Shown here piece by piece: positions 20,650-31,600 of a stretch of DNA of 64,000 bases. The notes below the pieces were generated by a model. It saw only the letters and a list, made by a program, of their open reading frames with translations, was not told the DNA's origin and ran no database searches. The DNA comes from Bicyclus anynana (taxonomy: Eukaryota > Arthropoda > Insecta > Lepidoptera > Nymphalidae), in the NCBI RefSeq assembly GCF_947172395.1, contig NC_069102.1:9268442-9332441 (forward strand), written 5' to 3'. A program made the translations under genes and the position numbers. Every line of letters begins with the position of its first letter. Within the stretch, counting starts at the first letter, position 1.

Positions 20650-20686
20650 CCTTTCGTTGAAATAATCATGTTATTTCAACGAAAGG
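20650..20686. repeat. Perfect hairpin, 16-bp stem, 5-nt loop
   Basis: 'cctttcgttgaaataa' (20650-20665) pairs with 20671-20686. Confidence 0.9.
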
Positions 20687-20749
20687 ACTTTGATAACGTC
20701 ATTTTATTTCGAAGCAGTGGCAGGGATTTTCGTTTTAACGATCAGCTGG

Positions 20750-20931
20750 CCTATTCAGTATTTTGGTCTTTATTATCAACCTACTGAAGTGGACATAGTG
20801 TCATCTGCATACTATATGATATCCACCGTCAGCACCGGATGACATTTGTTATTTGTATCATAGTATGTGGATGATATTTTGTCAATTGTTTTTTTATTAT
20901 GATGGGTAGATAATAAAGGCCAAAATAGGAA
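20750..20931. mobile_element. Nested MITE, 'tattttggtctttattatc' ends
   Basis: The left end 'cctattcagtattttggtct' and the complement of the right end 'cctattttggcctttattat' match. The interior has 'gcaccggatgacatttgtta', also found at 37440-37668. Confidence 0.55.
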
Positions 20932-21146
20932 ACGAAATTAACAGTTTTTCGTTAATTTAACGTTAGCACATGCTTCTACCACCACATAGCTAATGCCACT
21001 TTACGTGAGATGATATTATCATTTCGTTGAAAAAACAATGTTAGATGATAGCAAAAACGAAAATACGAAGAAAAACGTTGCAGTGGCTCATGTTTTCAAT
21101 CGTACATAACTGATGTATCGATACGTATCATAAGAATACCATTTTA

Positions 21147-21220
21147 AGAAAATCGGCCTCAGAAGAAACCCTTGTACAATACCGTTATTGTACAAGGGTT
21201 TTTTCTGTGGCCGATTTTCT
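21147..21220. repeat. Long hairpin, 74 bp overall
   Basis: Inner arms 'aacccttgtacaata' / 'tattgtacaagggtt' are perfect with a 4-nt loop; outer arms 'agaaaatcggcc' / 'ggccgattttct' are also perfect, with a slightly mismatched joint. Confidence 0.9.
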
Positions 21221-22319
21221 TTCTACCATAAACCTAATTGCAGAAGATACAAGCAAACAATTATAAACTTTTCTGGAAATAGAATATCCAAAATATAAAC
21301 AAAAGCCACTGTTTATTCTAACTTGGATGGTGGAGGTCGACCGCTTTTCGTAGCCCCACGAGTATTGATTTAGCTCCCGGCGAAAAAGTTTCTCTTGTAA
21401 TAATAAGGATTCGGCTCATCTTTCAAATATGAATAAGGGAAATGTTTATTTTTATTCTTATGTGTAACTAAGAAACGCCCAAAATTCAATACTTGTACGT
21501 ATTTGCATTTCTATTACTAACTTTCATTTTTAAGTATTCGGCTTTATTTATCACTATAACAACCTGACGTTACAAAAATGTATTATAATATACGGGCGTG
21601 TATAATAAGCCATGAACTTGAAACAAATGAAATTTTAATACTTACAATATAAAACAAATACTTGCTAGAATGTTAAGCCTATACAGATGGTTCGTCTAGA
21701 TCCAGAATATGGCACAAACAATCATGGGAAATTCAATGAATTATACTTGTTGTAAATTTGTGACTATCAATATTCTTGATTTGTAAGTTCTTCTATAAAA
21801 ATAACTAATTTATACCCATGGTCTCACCTACATCTAATTTCTGATGTCACTGAATACTAATTTTATAATATTATTGCCAATTTTGCATGAACTTAAAGAA
21901 ATAAATCGGAACCTATTAAAAATCTGTTTAGTTATCCGATTATACCCAGTCCAAGTTTTTTTACAACTCAGACTGCAAGTTGAAGTTGACTGCGTGGGCA
22001 CTGGAGTAAGTCATTGGATAACTTCAAAAAACAATTTAAAACTTATTCAATTTTAAAACTCGTACAATTTGAATCGATCTTGCAGAGTTTATGAAGATAA
22101 AAAGGGTGTTACTTTTTAAATATATAAAGTTACGCACCCCTCTAGTTTACTAAACAACAATTTGGTTATGTTGTGGCGGTTTTTTAATTTACGAATTTTA
22201 CATATAAACTCTCTCTGTGTAAATAATAATTTAAATGCTTAGTAATATTACATTGTGAGGATTACAACTGTAAATGTTCTTTTGATTGAGTACCAATAGA
22301 TCCAGAAGTATAGACATTA
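21221..22319. other. No recognised feature
   Basis: AT-rich, unassigned. A 70-codon plus-strand frame at 21844-22056 is unsupported. Confidence 0.4.
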
Positions 22320-22495
22320 GGGTTCCATGATGCTGGGATGGCGACCCCGCAGTGTAGGTCGGTCAACGGGTGGACTGACGACATCAAGCGAGTCGTAGGA
22401 ATTCGCTGAATGCAGGCGGCCCAGGATCGTCATGTTTGGAAGTATCTCCAAAAGTTCTGCAATGGACGTCCATCGGCTGATATGATGATGAGAAC
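22320..22495 (+). pseudogene. RTE-like LINE reverse-transcriptase C-terminal remnant
   Basis: The plus-strand translation gives WTDDIKRVVGIR, a stop, then MQAAQDRHVWKYLQK. This is the C-terminal tail of an RTE-type non-LTR polyprotein, broken by a stop and frameshifts. The tail 'gctgatatgatgatg' is the element's 3' terminus. Sister remnants: 29648-29985, 36192-36346, 39318-39662, 52062-52192. Confidence 0.7.
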
Positions 22496-22984
22496 TGAAA
22501 AATATAAGCATATTTAGTCTGACTGTCTGACATTTAGATACTTATTCAAAATTTTGTATTCAAAACGGCGATTCACTACTTTTAATCTTTTAAGTCAGTC
22601 AAAAGGAATAGAGGTTATAATAATATTCCATATAAGTCAGACGAAAACTTACAACTTACACAAGCGTAGCTTCGTTGGAGTATTTAATTTTGTATGCATA
22701 ATTTATAAGATAAAAATTGTTTCCTCCCTTCTGAATTTTACGAAATTGATTCACATAATTTAACATAATAATTTGAGAAGCATTTTTATGAGCCGCTAGC
22801 AATTTTCTTGTTTGCTTACAAGTAATAAAGTTGACGACAAAAACTGTAGATACACGAAATGAGTAGGTAGGTATAAAACACTGCAAACGTTCTACGCAAG
22901 AAGAAAAATTCACGATGTTTTTATTTATTTTCGCTCTCGGCATTGACATACTTTTTATATTTTCACCAAAGTAATTAAGAAACT

Positions 22985-23640
22985 GCCTCTATGGTCCAGT
23001 CGTTAGTTTATATGGTTTTGGATTACGAGGACCTAGGTTGGGCTATTCAATACTGAGTCTTTCTCGGGAAATTTCGGTTAGTGAAGTTAGTGGTGTTGGT
23101 TTGCACACCCTCGTGCTTCGGGGAGCACATTGAAGGTCCGTTTATATCTACAGACACAGTGCGTCACAGACAAGTAGCGTGACAGACACCCGCAGAAAGC
23201 GTCTATTCACACTGACGAGCAGGTAGCTGGAGACAATTAAAGACCTTTTCATGAAAGAAGTCCCCCAGACGCGGCGCTAATGTCTTAATGGCGCTCATTG
23301 TCATTTGGTAATGGCGGTATTATTGTCATTTGTTTAAGGCGCTGTCAATTTTAGTTCAGGTTTCATGAAAAGGACTCTATACAGACATGAACCGCACAGA
23401 CAAAACATTCTTTCCGCGAATACTGGCCGGGCGCGGCCTGTGTCTGTCAACGTCTGCGCGGCCGCGTTACGACAGATATAAATACGTTATCAAACACTTA
23501 AAAGAAGAATATTATTATGTCTGCCACGACACGTATCTGGCACGCTAAATATTTGTAGATATAAACACGGACCTTAAGCCGTTGCCGATAACATCTGATC
23601 GTAATTATCTTCTGTACCTTATCCCACTTAGGTAGGGTCG
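22985..23640 (+). mobile_element. SINE-E split by a MITE
   Basis: The head 'gcctctatggtccagtcgtt' and body to 'cggggagcacattga' (23130) are followed, after the insertion at 23131-23575, by the continuation 'taagccgttgccgataa' (from 23576). The joined order agrees with the family motif 'gagcacgttaagccgttg'. Confidence 0.7.
23131..23575. mobile_element. MITE J inserted in SINE-E
   Basis: Left end 'aggtccgtttatatctac' and right end 'gtagatataaacacggacct' are inverted repeats. Flanks TGA (left) and TAA (right) suggest a 3-bp TNA duplication (PIF/Harbinger-like), or TTGA/TTAA if 4 bp (piggyBac-like). The interior has GC-rich 'ggccgggcgcggcc' and many 'acagaca' words. Confidence 0.65.
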
Positions 23641-23764
23641 GCAAAATATGTCAATCTCCTCCTCTATTACACGCCAAATCATCATCTACTGCCTTTACAT
23701 ACCTACAATATGTTCTCTTTCACGCACTCCAACCATCTCTTCTTTGGCCTTTCTCTCCTCCACT
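23641..23764. other. Pyrimidine-rich unassigned segment
   Basis: A CT-rich run ('ctctttcacgcactcc', 'tttctctcctcc') leads into SINE-A. It may be part of a repeat that I do not recognise. The frames on both strands reflect composition. Confidence 0.35.
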
Positions 23765-23886
23765 TCACACTCACACATACAATCCGTATGGGCGTGGTGG
23801 ACTATTGGCCTAACCCCTCTCATTCTGAGCGGAGACACATACTCAGTAGTGAGCCGAATATGGATTGACAATGATGATGCTATGAT
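23765..23886 (+). mobile_element. SINE-A 3' fragment
   Basis: 'gtggtggactattggcctaa' through 'gagccgaatatgg' to 'gacaatgatgatg'. The head and first half are absent. Confidence 0.8.
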
Positions 23887-24156
23887 TAATTGTTGACAAG
23901 TAGATGTAAATATGCAATTTAATAGTGCGTGCACAATGGAATTACCTTGCTGGCTTCTATTGTTACAATGTTTATCTGATTCAGCAAAGCAATGACGAGG
24001 ATCGATACAATCGCATTGACCTATCTTATACCTTTGTATACTGAATAACTTGTCTCCATACTACCAATCTATGAAGACTAATAATCTTGTTTATTAAGTA
24101 GTTTGATAGAAAATAGTTTTAAAGGGTTATTGTCCAAGTGTGTTAGTCTATGTAAC

Positions 24157-24320
24157 TAATATTATAAATGTAAACATTTGGATGATTAGATGTAATGTCA
24201 ATGACGCCAAAAAAAGATGAACGGATCTGGATAAAATTTGGCACAGAGATAGAATAGAATCTGAAAAAGCACAAAGGGCCAGAAATTCAACAGGATCGGG
24301 ATCTACACGCGTTACAGTTA
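24157..24320 (+). mobile_element. Possible Helitron-like fragment
   Basis: 'taatattataaatgtaaaca' resembles a Helitron 5' start, and 'gaacggatctggataaaatt' and 'tttggcacagagatagaata' a core. No clear 3' end. Confidence 0.35.
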
Positions 24321-25434
24321 GTAGTTACATATTGATGTAAATCAAATAGGTGTCCAGTAGATCATATCAGAAGATAAACGTTGGTTTTTTCATCCTATTG
24401 AACATCTGAAGCTATCCACGATGAATAAACAAAGAACTATTGATTAATTTTGCTGTTTTCCGCAAACATTGTATAGTTAACATCTCCTGAGGATACTGTT
24501 TTCGGAGTGAAACGTACGTGCAGAGCTTTTGTAGGGTGGCGTTCGTCGATTGTTTGGAGAGGGTATAGCAAAATAAATTGATTATTCTTTGTATAGACTT
24601 TCTTAAAGTAACAAATAATAACGTTATGATTAGATACATAAGCTTGTAGATTCGCGTTATGAACAGAATTTATAGGAGACTTTGTTTTGTTTAGATACTC
24701 CAAACAGAAATATAGTGAAGCTAATGAGGCATCATAAACTTCATCGGGCTAACAATGCTTAAACTCAATTGTGTGATACGCGCAGCTGTATCAAGTCCAC
24801 TCATGTCTAGCTCCACGAAGTCAAGCTTATGTCCATTCATTCATGTATTATCCCTTTGTTTATTTGACTGCATTGTTTTGTCTTGTCTCATCTTATTACT
24901 AGTGATTAACCTAATTAATGGTCACTAGTCATGGTCTTGATTAAGATATTTTAAGGATCAAACTATCATAAAAGTAGCAGATTTTCTAATTTCGTATTTG
25001 AACTTTAAATTGTAAGAAAGAGAGTTCATATGGACCACCTCTTTTTGAATCTCCATAGAAGATAATTTCCAAAATTGTGGTATAGCGTTTGGTTCATAAA
25101 TATGACATTCTTACTATACAAACATGATTTCACCGACTGGTGATTCCAGATATTATCACGTTTAATTAAATTAAAAAGTAACAGAAAGACAGACAAGCAT
25201 CAGCAAGCTTACACTTAAAGAAAATCTTGAAAAGTTTTTAATACAATAATGATACTACTCCTTAGATGAGTACTTTGCTGATGCTTCAAAGAAAAAATTT
25301 TAATTATATTTCTTTTAAATTTAATGTCATTTAATTTTAATTTATACAATTTTTATTTTATTAATTAAACATTTGTATACTTACCTATTACCTAATGGTG
25401 AAACATTGATTTAAAAATCTAAATTACTATAAAT
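24321..25434. other. No recognised feature
   Basis: AT-rich, unassigned; the two overlapping minus frames (24412-24703) are unsupported. Confidence 0.4.
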
Positions 25435-25555
25435 TTGAAGAGTTTCAGATTCAGAATCAGAATCATTTATTTGCAAGAAACATTACATTTAGTTATACAA
25501 AGATGTTCTTATGTATTGTCTTTCTGATTCTGAAAGTCTCCAGCTTTATAATAAT
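25435..25555 (-). mobile_element. Possible LINE tail with flanking inverted words
   Basis: 'cagaatcatttatttgcaag' is the complement of a common non-LTR 3' end. 'cagattcagaatcagaa' and 'ttctgattctgaa' flank it as inverted words. Confidence 0.4.
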
Positions 25556-26045
25556 TTAGATTTAGTCGATATGGACCTCTGGGGACCACGACCTATTTAA
25601 CCGAAAACTATTGAGTTACATATTAAGAAAACAAACCTATGTAATTTCAGTTGCAACCGCAGCATTTACGACCTGTTGAATTCATCTAAAGCTGGAAAGT
25701 CGTTCCTTTGTTGCCTGCGATCTAGCTCACGTTTCTGTTCCTTTATCATCTTCACGCTTTTCCCTTCCTGATGGAGCAACATTATAAAACACATGCTTCC
25801 TACATTGGTAGGTACTTAGTATTTTTTAGATATGGGTAAGGCGACAGTCACCTGTATAACGTTCATAATATGTAATATTATCATTAATTGTGGCAAACTC
25901 TCAAGAATGAAACTAACTGTCACCCGCACCATTCTACATTAAACTATATCGTCAGATTCACAATGTTTAGGAGTATCAGATCAAACCAAACTCGTATTTT
26001 TTTATTCTTTGATAAGCCATTGACTACCATCTCACCTGGGTCTGT
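25556..26045. other. No recognised feature
   Basis: Unassigned sequence. Confidence 0.4.
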
Positions 26046-26205
26046 AGCCATGTGGCACTTCGATTCTCTTTGTACAATCGCAAACGCTTCGAAATTTGAA
26101 AAATGGATGGGAATGACATTTGGTAACTTGACGTAGACAGGTCACGTGATCAAGTTATCGATCGGATCTGTCATACTCATACTTTTTTAGCTATCGAGGC
26201 CACAC
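26046..26205. mobile_element. MITE I copy 2, right end lost
   Basis: The left end 'tagccatgtggcacttcgat' is intact, with 'gatgggaatgacattt', TCACGTGA at 26142-26149 and 'ctgtcatactcatac' as the return arm; it stops near 26205. Confidence 0.75.
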
Positions 26206-26255
26206 GCCTCCAGACCTAGTATGCCTTCGAAAGAAACGAAACGAAAACGACGACG

Positions 26256-26280
26256 AACCGAACGTAACGTAACGTAACGA
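26256..26280. repeat. Short (CGTAA)n run
   Basis: Four 'cgtaa' units follow a cgaaa/cgacga-rich stretch. Confidence 0.8.
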
Positions 26281-26337
26281 GATATTTCCGGTTATTTGCT
26301 ATTGGTTGACATTTGTCCATATTTCTTCACGATATAA

Positions 26338-26372
26338 GTGGTTTGGTCGTATCTAACATACGACCAAACCAC
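26338..26372. repeat. Perfect hairpin, 15-bp stem, 5-nt loop
   Basis: 'gtggtttggtcgtat' pairs with 26358-26372. Confidence 0.9.
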
Positions 26373-26745
26373 GTATCTTGCACAGAGAGGTCGTCATTTA
26401 TTTCAAGGATACTTTATAAAGCACTATTGAAACCACAAGTTTTTGAGTTAGTTATTACTATACCACTGGTTCAGATAGCATATTTTAATGAGGAATACCG
26501 GCAAGTATCTCAGTCTCACAGGTTATATTAAAAAACTGTGCTGCGGTTTTTTATGAATTCTTACATTTTTACCACGCCATTGTCTCCGGACAAGTTAGTA
26601 CTAGAGCGATAGTAACAAAGGTTGTGGGCATAAAAACTAACAGGCCCGTTGTAAAAGCTAATAGGGTGTAGTGCTGCCAACACCATTATTTTTACCCGGT
26701 GGAAGAGGGCAAATGGAACCGGGATACTGTGGATAGCAAGTTTTA

Positions 26746-27093
26746 TTTTTTTTTTTTTATTCTTTACAAGTTAGCCCTTGACTACAATCTCACCTGATGG
26801 TAAGTGATGATGCAGTCTAAAGATGGAAGCGGGCTAACTTGTTAGGAGGAGGATGAAAATTCACACCCCTTTCGGTTTCTACACGGCATCGTACCGGAAC
26901 GCTAAATCGCTTGGCGATACATCTTTGCCGGTAGGGTGGTAACTAGCCACGGCCGAAGCCTCCCACCAGCCTGACCTGGACAAATTAAGAAAATCTCAAT
27001 CTGCCCAGCCGGGGATCGCAAACGAAACGGATCGGGAACCCAGGACCTCCGTCTTGTAAATCCACCGCGCATACCACTGCGCCACGGAGGCCG
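26746..27093 (-). mobile_element. SINE-B, full length, B box interrupted
   Basis: Reverse-oriented from the T-run at about 26746 to the head ending at about 27093. The body matches the family throughout. At 27017-27035 about 18 extra bases ('caaacgaaacggatcgg') split the B-box word, so this copy is unlikely to be transcribed by Pol III from its own promoter. Confidence 0.9.
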
Positions 27094-27232
27094 TCAAAAA
27101 GTTTTGGCTATGAGTAGGTACAACACAGCGAATGGTCAATATGAAAATTGTTTTTGAATACTTTTTGCCTGCCGCTTCGTGTGTGTAATAGTTGCTGCCA
27201 AACAATTTACTGTTGGAGGACTAAGACATTAG

Positions 27233-27515
27233 AGTCAGGGATCCCTAGAACATTTTGTACACCTGATTACTAACAAGCAAATTTTTCGTCAGTAGCTTTA
27301 GATGTTGAGTTATACAACTTAACAGCCACAATGTCCTACAAATTGCGTGGTACATTATCTCGTATCGCCATTCTGAAATCTTCCTTTCCTGGTTACTCAG
27401 TAGCTACCAAAATCAAGAATTTTCGTAAATATAAAAGTTGATCGAGATGAAGCTACTCACGAAAAATTAGCTTGTTAGTAATCAGGTGTACAAAATGTTC
27501 TAGGAATCCCTGACT
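27233..27515. mobile_element. MITE H copy 2, complete
   Basis: 283 bp with near-identical terminal repeats of about 64 bp. Left: 'agtcagggatccctagaaca' and 'ttttgtacacctgattacta'; right: the same words on the complement with few changes. The interior carries 'caatgtcctacaaattgcg'. No target duplication is evident. Confidence 0.85.
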
Positions 27516-27596
27516 ATTATCATAAAACTGTTTTAATGCCAAATTTGTAAAGCAACAAGTTGTTTTTTTAAGTTAAGGTTATTTTGCGAATGTATG

Positions 27597-27727
27597 AACC
27601 TGGCGGAGACCCGCGAATTCGTCGGCCCTCAGATCTCCTTGTCGTTAAATCCGTTCTTCTGCCAAACAACTTTGTACGACAAATGGTTTTTGAGATACCG
27701 TGATGAGTGACCGTTCACTTTTATAAG
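27597..27727 (-). mobile_element. Helitron 3' part, degraded
   Basis: 'cccgcgaattcgtcggccct' and 'ccttgtcgttaaatccgttc' are the complement of a Helitron type related to 10566-10640. Confidence 0.5.
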
Positions 27728-27728
27728 A

Positions 27729-27927
27729 TTATTAGCGGACGCCCGCGTGGAATTCAGTTTTTCACAAATCCCACGCGAACCATGGATTTTTCCGGGACGA
27801 AAAGTGAATAGCCTATGTGTTAATCCAGAGTGAAATCTATTTCCATTCCAAATTTCAGCTAAATCGCTTCAGTAGCCGCAGCGTAAAGAAGGAACAAACA
27901 TACACACACAATTACACACAAACTTTG
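27729..27927 (-). mobile_element. Helitron family 2, truncated
   Basis: The complement contains 'ctctggattaacacatagg', 'catggttcgcgtgggatt' and the 3' end 'gcgggcgtccgctaat'. The 5' part stops in a CA-rich patch at about 27900-27925. Confidence 0.7.
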
Positions 27928-28023
27928 AAATGAAATGAAATGTTTTTATATACAACGTTCACAGTTTTTCTGTAGTGTATTTAGTATCAGCATTGCCCCC
28001 GTGCGAAGCCGGGTCAGGTCGCT
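27928..28023 (+). mobile_element. Helitron 3' end
   Basis: Ends 'cgaagccgggtcaggtcgctag' followed by T, the terminal form of the Helitron type at 1440-2136 (there on the other strand). The 5' part is absent. Confidence 0.5.
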
Positions 28024-28214
28024 AGTTATTTATGTAAACCTTCCTCTTCAAACACTATCAATTGAAAGAAAACCGCATTAAAATCCTTTACGTAGTTAAA
28101 GATTTAAGCATACCAAGGGATATAGAGACAGAGAAAGCGACATTGTTTTATATTACTATGTAGAAGTGATAATTAATGACCACTTGTAGTCTATGTTACG
28201 TTTTTATGTATTAA

Positions 28215-28410
28215 CCACAAACAGTCACTTAACTACTATTTCAGCTGATGACAACTGACAATGCAGTCTGAGTTAGTGCACTAACTTGACTGGGAACAGT
28301 TTAATTAACCCACATCCCTGACCAGTTAGTTCTTACTCGGCGTCGTAGCAAATCTCTAAATTGTTTACGGGTAGGGTACCGATATGTTATCTGGACAAAT
28401 TGTTAACAAA
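28215..28410 (-). mobile_element. Degenerate SINE-B
   Basis: 'cagctgatgacaactgacaa' and 'tgcagtct', then 'ttgtttacgggtagggtacc', keep the order of SINE-B body words on the complement. Heavily diverged. Confidence 0.4.
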
Positions 28411-28744
28411 TATCTAGTACAGTTTCTATGAATTGAAAACATATAACGACTAGCTTAATTTTAACAAACATAAATGTAGCCAATGGCATTACCTTGTTCA
28501 GTTAAAAGAGTTCTTATGGATGAATGAATCTTCATCATAAGACCAGCTCCACGGTACATAGGTACAATATTACATCACTAAAGATACTGAAGCATATCCG
28601 ATTGAAGTCAAATCGATTGATGTAGTTGGAAGGTACATAATAATCACTTTTTGATTTGACAGACTCATTAGCAACTAACAGGCTGAGGTAAACAAAAGCT
28701 TGTACTAATTAATTTATTATAAACAACATAATGTACTCGTTACT
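28411..28744. other. No recognised feature
   Basis: Unassigned AT-rich DNA. Confidence 0.4.
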
Positions 28745-29020
28745 GCCTCTGAGGTTTTTTTTTCTAAGAAATATTCAGTTGAAGTTTTTAGCTCAGAGTT
28801 GGGATGATGGTGGTGTTACACCCCACGAAGAACACGTTAAGTTAAGTCGTTCACGATCATTAACATCTGACAGATGGTTCATATTAAATTTTACAATTTC
28901 ACCCTAAGCCCGCCAACCCAGATTGGAGCAGCATGGCGGGTCTAAGCTCCATATCCCCTCTTCTATAAAGAGGGAAGCCTAGCCCTGTAAAGTGTAGTGG
29001 GGTGATAATTATGATGATGT
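28745..29020 (+). mobile_element. SINE-E, 5' part diverged
   Basis: 'gaagaacacgttaagttaag' and 'ccctaagcccgccaaccc', then 'gggtctaagctccatatccc', the hairpin 'cctctt...aagagg', and the tail 'gtgataattatgatgatg'. Confidence 0.75.
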
Positions 29021-29647
29021 ACTCCTTAAGTTCCGATTGCGATGATCTTTTTTATTCCTTCTTATAATGAAGTAGGCACACGTAATAAAAGTCGACATCA
29101 CAAAAAATTTCGTCAAGCAATAGCGGCGCGTCTTGTTTGCTTTTCTGTCTGACCTAAATTTCCAACTTGATAATGAAAAGCTTCGTCTTCTCTACGTAAT
29201 TTCACTCGGGCGTCGCCGGGGCCCGTTTGTTACTTTCTGTAATCACTGTGCACTGAATATATTACCACTTACCAACCCATACTCCGCCATATTAGAAAAC
29301 GTGGTCACGTAAGTATTTTATGGCTGAAAATTTCATTCTCGTGGCTTTTATGTGCTATCTTATTCAGCGTACATGGAATTTAAAAGCAACACGGAAGACT
29401 TGCGTTTTGTGATAATTATTCGTAGTTCTAATTAGTTTATCCGTCCATTCAAATCTAGTTAGCATACGAGACGTGCTAATGCTATCTGAAAGGTTACAGA
29501 GTAGCGACAGAGTCATGAATGACGTGGTCGCAGATGTATGAGCTAAACCACACTGTGTTGGTGATATTATTACACACTAGAAAAAAATCCCTTTCTTTGA
29601 ATTTTAATTTAAAGATTCGTTAATACCTCACTTCCTCCGCTCATTGG
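29021..29647. other. No recognised feature
   Basis: Unassigned; a GC-richer patch ('gggcgtcgccggggcccg') near 29210 has no identified role. Confidence 0.4.
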
Positions 29648-29985
29648 ACTATAATAATTGTCGTACCTTATCAGCCGATAGACGTCCGCTGCTGGACATT
29701 AATTGCATCTTGCATGGACCTTCAAGCACAACGATCTCGAGCCGCCAGCATCCAGTGGCTCCCTGCAACCCGCTTGATATCCTCGGTCCGCATAGTGGAG
29801 GGTCGACCAAAACTGCGCTTTCCAGTGCAGGGTCGCCATTTCAGCACCTTGGGACCCCATCAGCTCTTCGAACTATGTGGAATGCCCATTGCCACTTATG
29901 CTTCGCGACTCGCTGAGCTATGTCAGTGACTGTGGTTCGTCTGCGGATCTCCTCATTCCTAATTCGATCACGCATAAGAAACTCC
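29648..29985 (-). pseudogene. RTE-like LINE C-terminal remnant
   Basis: The minus-strand translation gives RIRNEEIRRRTTVTDIAQRV, then KHKWQWAFHIVRRADG, and later fragments in other frames. This is the post-reverse-transcriptase tail of an RTE-type polyprotein, broken by a stop and frameshifts. The plus-strand frames here are shadows. The 3' terminus is at the low-coordinate end. Confidence 0.75.
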
Positions 29986-30394
29986 AAGCATTCACTGGAG
30001 TAGCTACGTTTTGAAATACATTGTTAATGTTTTAAATTACAAAAACTAAAGTCATAAACTAACCACAATTGAAACTCATTACCTACCAGATGTGAAGTAG
30101 TTAAGTCACAGTTTTCAAAAAATGGCAGTAAATCAAAGAAATCCTAATCTACTTTCGTCCTTATCCTTCCTTCTGAAGATATGGCACGTAATGCCATTCA
30201 TTCCCATTTTATTTTATGACATTCGTGCTACACACACTGTATTCAGTTTATTCATACCAGCAGACGTCCTGACTTCGTCAGTCGCAGGAAATTGGAAAAT
30301 ACTTCAAGCCCACACGTTATGCTTAAATCTCTCCATCTCTATTATGATTTGAACATTTTTGAGTAAAAATTCCAGCCGTAATGTTCCGTATGCC
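29986..30394. other. No recognised feature
   Basis: Unassigned; the 76-codon frame at 30122-30352 has no recognisable product. Confidence 0.4.
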
Positions 30395-30470
30395 GTGGCT
30401 TCACCCTCGCAAACTACGTTTCCGTGGGAATTTCTGGAAAAAAGTAGTTTATGGGCTATTCCAGAATCCT
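30395..30470 (-). mobile_element. Helitron-like fragment
   Basis: 'gtggcttcaccctcgcaaac' and 'tacgtttccgtgggaatttc' are the complement of a Helitron 3' region; the end is missing. Confidence 0.4.
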
Positions 30471-30476
30471 ACTAAT

Positions 30477-30689
30477 ATTATAAACGCAAAAGTTTGTATG
30501 GATTTTCGTTAATCATTAACACCAAAAGTACTGAATTCCGATTTGCCGATTTAGCTGAAATTTGAAATGAAAATGGATCTTACTCTGGATTAGCACATAG
30601 GCTACTTTCCATCCCGGAAAAATCCATGATTTCCGCGGGATTTGTGAACAAATAAATTCCACGCGGCTGAAGTCGCGGGCGTCCGCCAG
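30477..30689 (+). mobile_element. Helitron family 2, monomeric
   Basis: 213 bp, TC start (30477) after A, end CCAG (CTAG with one change) before T. A single core with 'actctggattagcacatagg', 'catcccggaaaaatccatga' and 'gtcgcgggcgtccgccag'. It is the monomer counterpart of the dimers at 12532 and 50882. Confidence 0.8.
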
Positions 30690-30926
30690 TATAATCTATT
30701 TTGGAGTCGCGGGTATAATAAAAGTCCACCAGTATAATATATTTTGAATATCATCCCGATTCGTTCGACCGTTATACCTGTTTAGCGGACCTCTAAAAAT
30801 CTCGCGGGAGAAAGATATCTCCAGTCAAAATTTTAACGAAATCAGTTTAGTAATTTCAAATATACGCTTACACAAACTTTCGTCAATGAAGTGCGAGTAT
30901 CCACCTACATTTTAGTGTGTTGGCGT

Positions 30927-30958
30927 GCAAGAAGGTGATGTTAACTTCACCTTCTTGC
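30927..30958. repeat. Hairpin, 12-bp stem, 8-nt loop
   Basis: 'gcaagaaggtga' pairs with 30947-30958. Confidence 0.85.
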
Positions 30959-31371
30959 TTCTGATTTTGTGTTTTCTAATAATATTTAACATTCTTTGAT
31001 GTACCAATAATAATTTACTCACTATTAAAAAGTTGTTTTAGTTAATGACGTACAACAGTAACTTTATATCCGTTTTGAATGTAGAAGATATAAAAGAGTC
31101 CATTAAAAGGCTTCGTTAAACGTTTTATCTGAGCGCGGCCAAATGAACTTAATTAGAGATGAAGCATTTCAAATTCAATCAAATTAGACAAAAGAAGTCT
31201 CTTTAGCTTTGAAAAACTAAATTACTTCTTCAAAGGTTTTTTTTACGAGATGGAAAGTGATAAAGTTAGCTAGTTAACTTAGTTTTGGTTACAATTACCG
31301 TTTCTAAACGTTTTTAAGTGCATAGTCCAAGAGAAAAAGATTTGTTTGTAAATATCACTGACTAGCCGACG
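30959..31371. other. No recognised feature
   Basis: Unassigned AT-rich DNA. Confidence 0.4.
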
Positions 31372-31600
31372 CCGCGCGGTTTTAACCGCTTGGTTCCCGT
31401 TCCCGAAGAAAAGAAGAAAACGGGGAAAAAAAGAAGAAAGAAGAGAAGAAAACGGGGATAATATATAGTCTATAGCCCTCCTCGATAAATGGGCAATCTA
31501 ACACTGAAAGAATTTTTCAAATCGGATCAGTAGTTCCTGAGATTAGCGTGTTCAATCAAACAAACAAACTCTTCAGCTTTATAATATTAGTATACATAGA
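31372..31600 (-). mobile_element. Helitron family 1 with internal GA-rich repeat
   Basis: CTAG end at 31372-31375 and TC start at 31600-31599 on the complement. A run of 'aagaagaaag'-type repeats (31410-31450) sits just inside the 3' region, duplicating 'gaagaaaacgggga'. The core and 'cttcagctttataatatta' are intact. Confidence 0.8.

Larger units (their letters stand above)
20583..21088. mobile_element. MITE F, with nested element and hairpin
   Basis: Left end 'agccaccgtaatttttattt' and the complement of the right end 'agccactgcaacgtttttct' continue as imperfect inverted repeats through 'ttttcgtttttgc'. The interior shares 'ttcgttgaaataatca' and 'gttagatgat' with the MITE at 10201-10538. A second element occupies 20750-20931. 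Confidence 0.65.
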
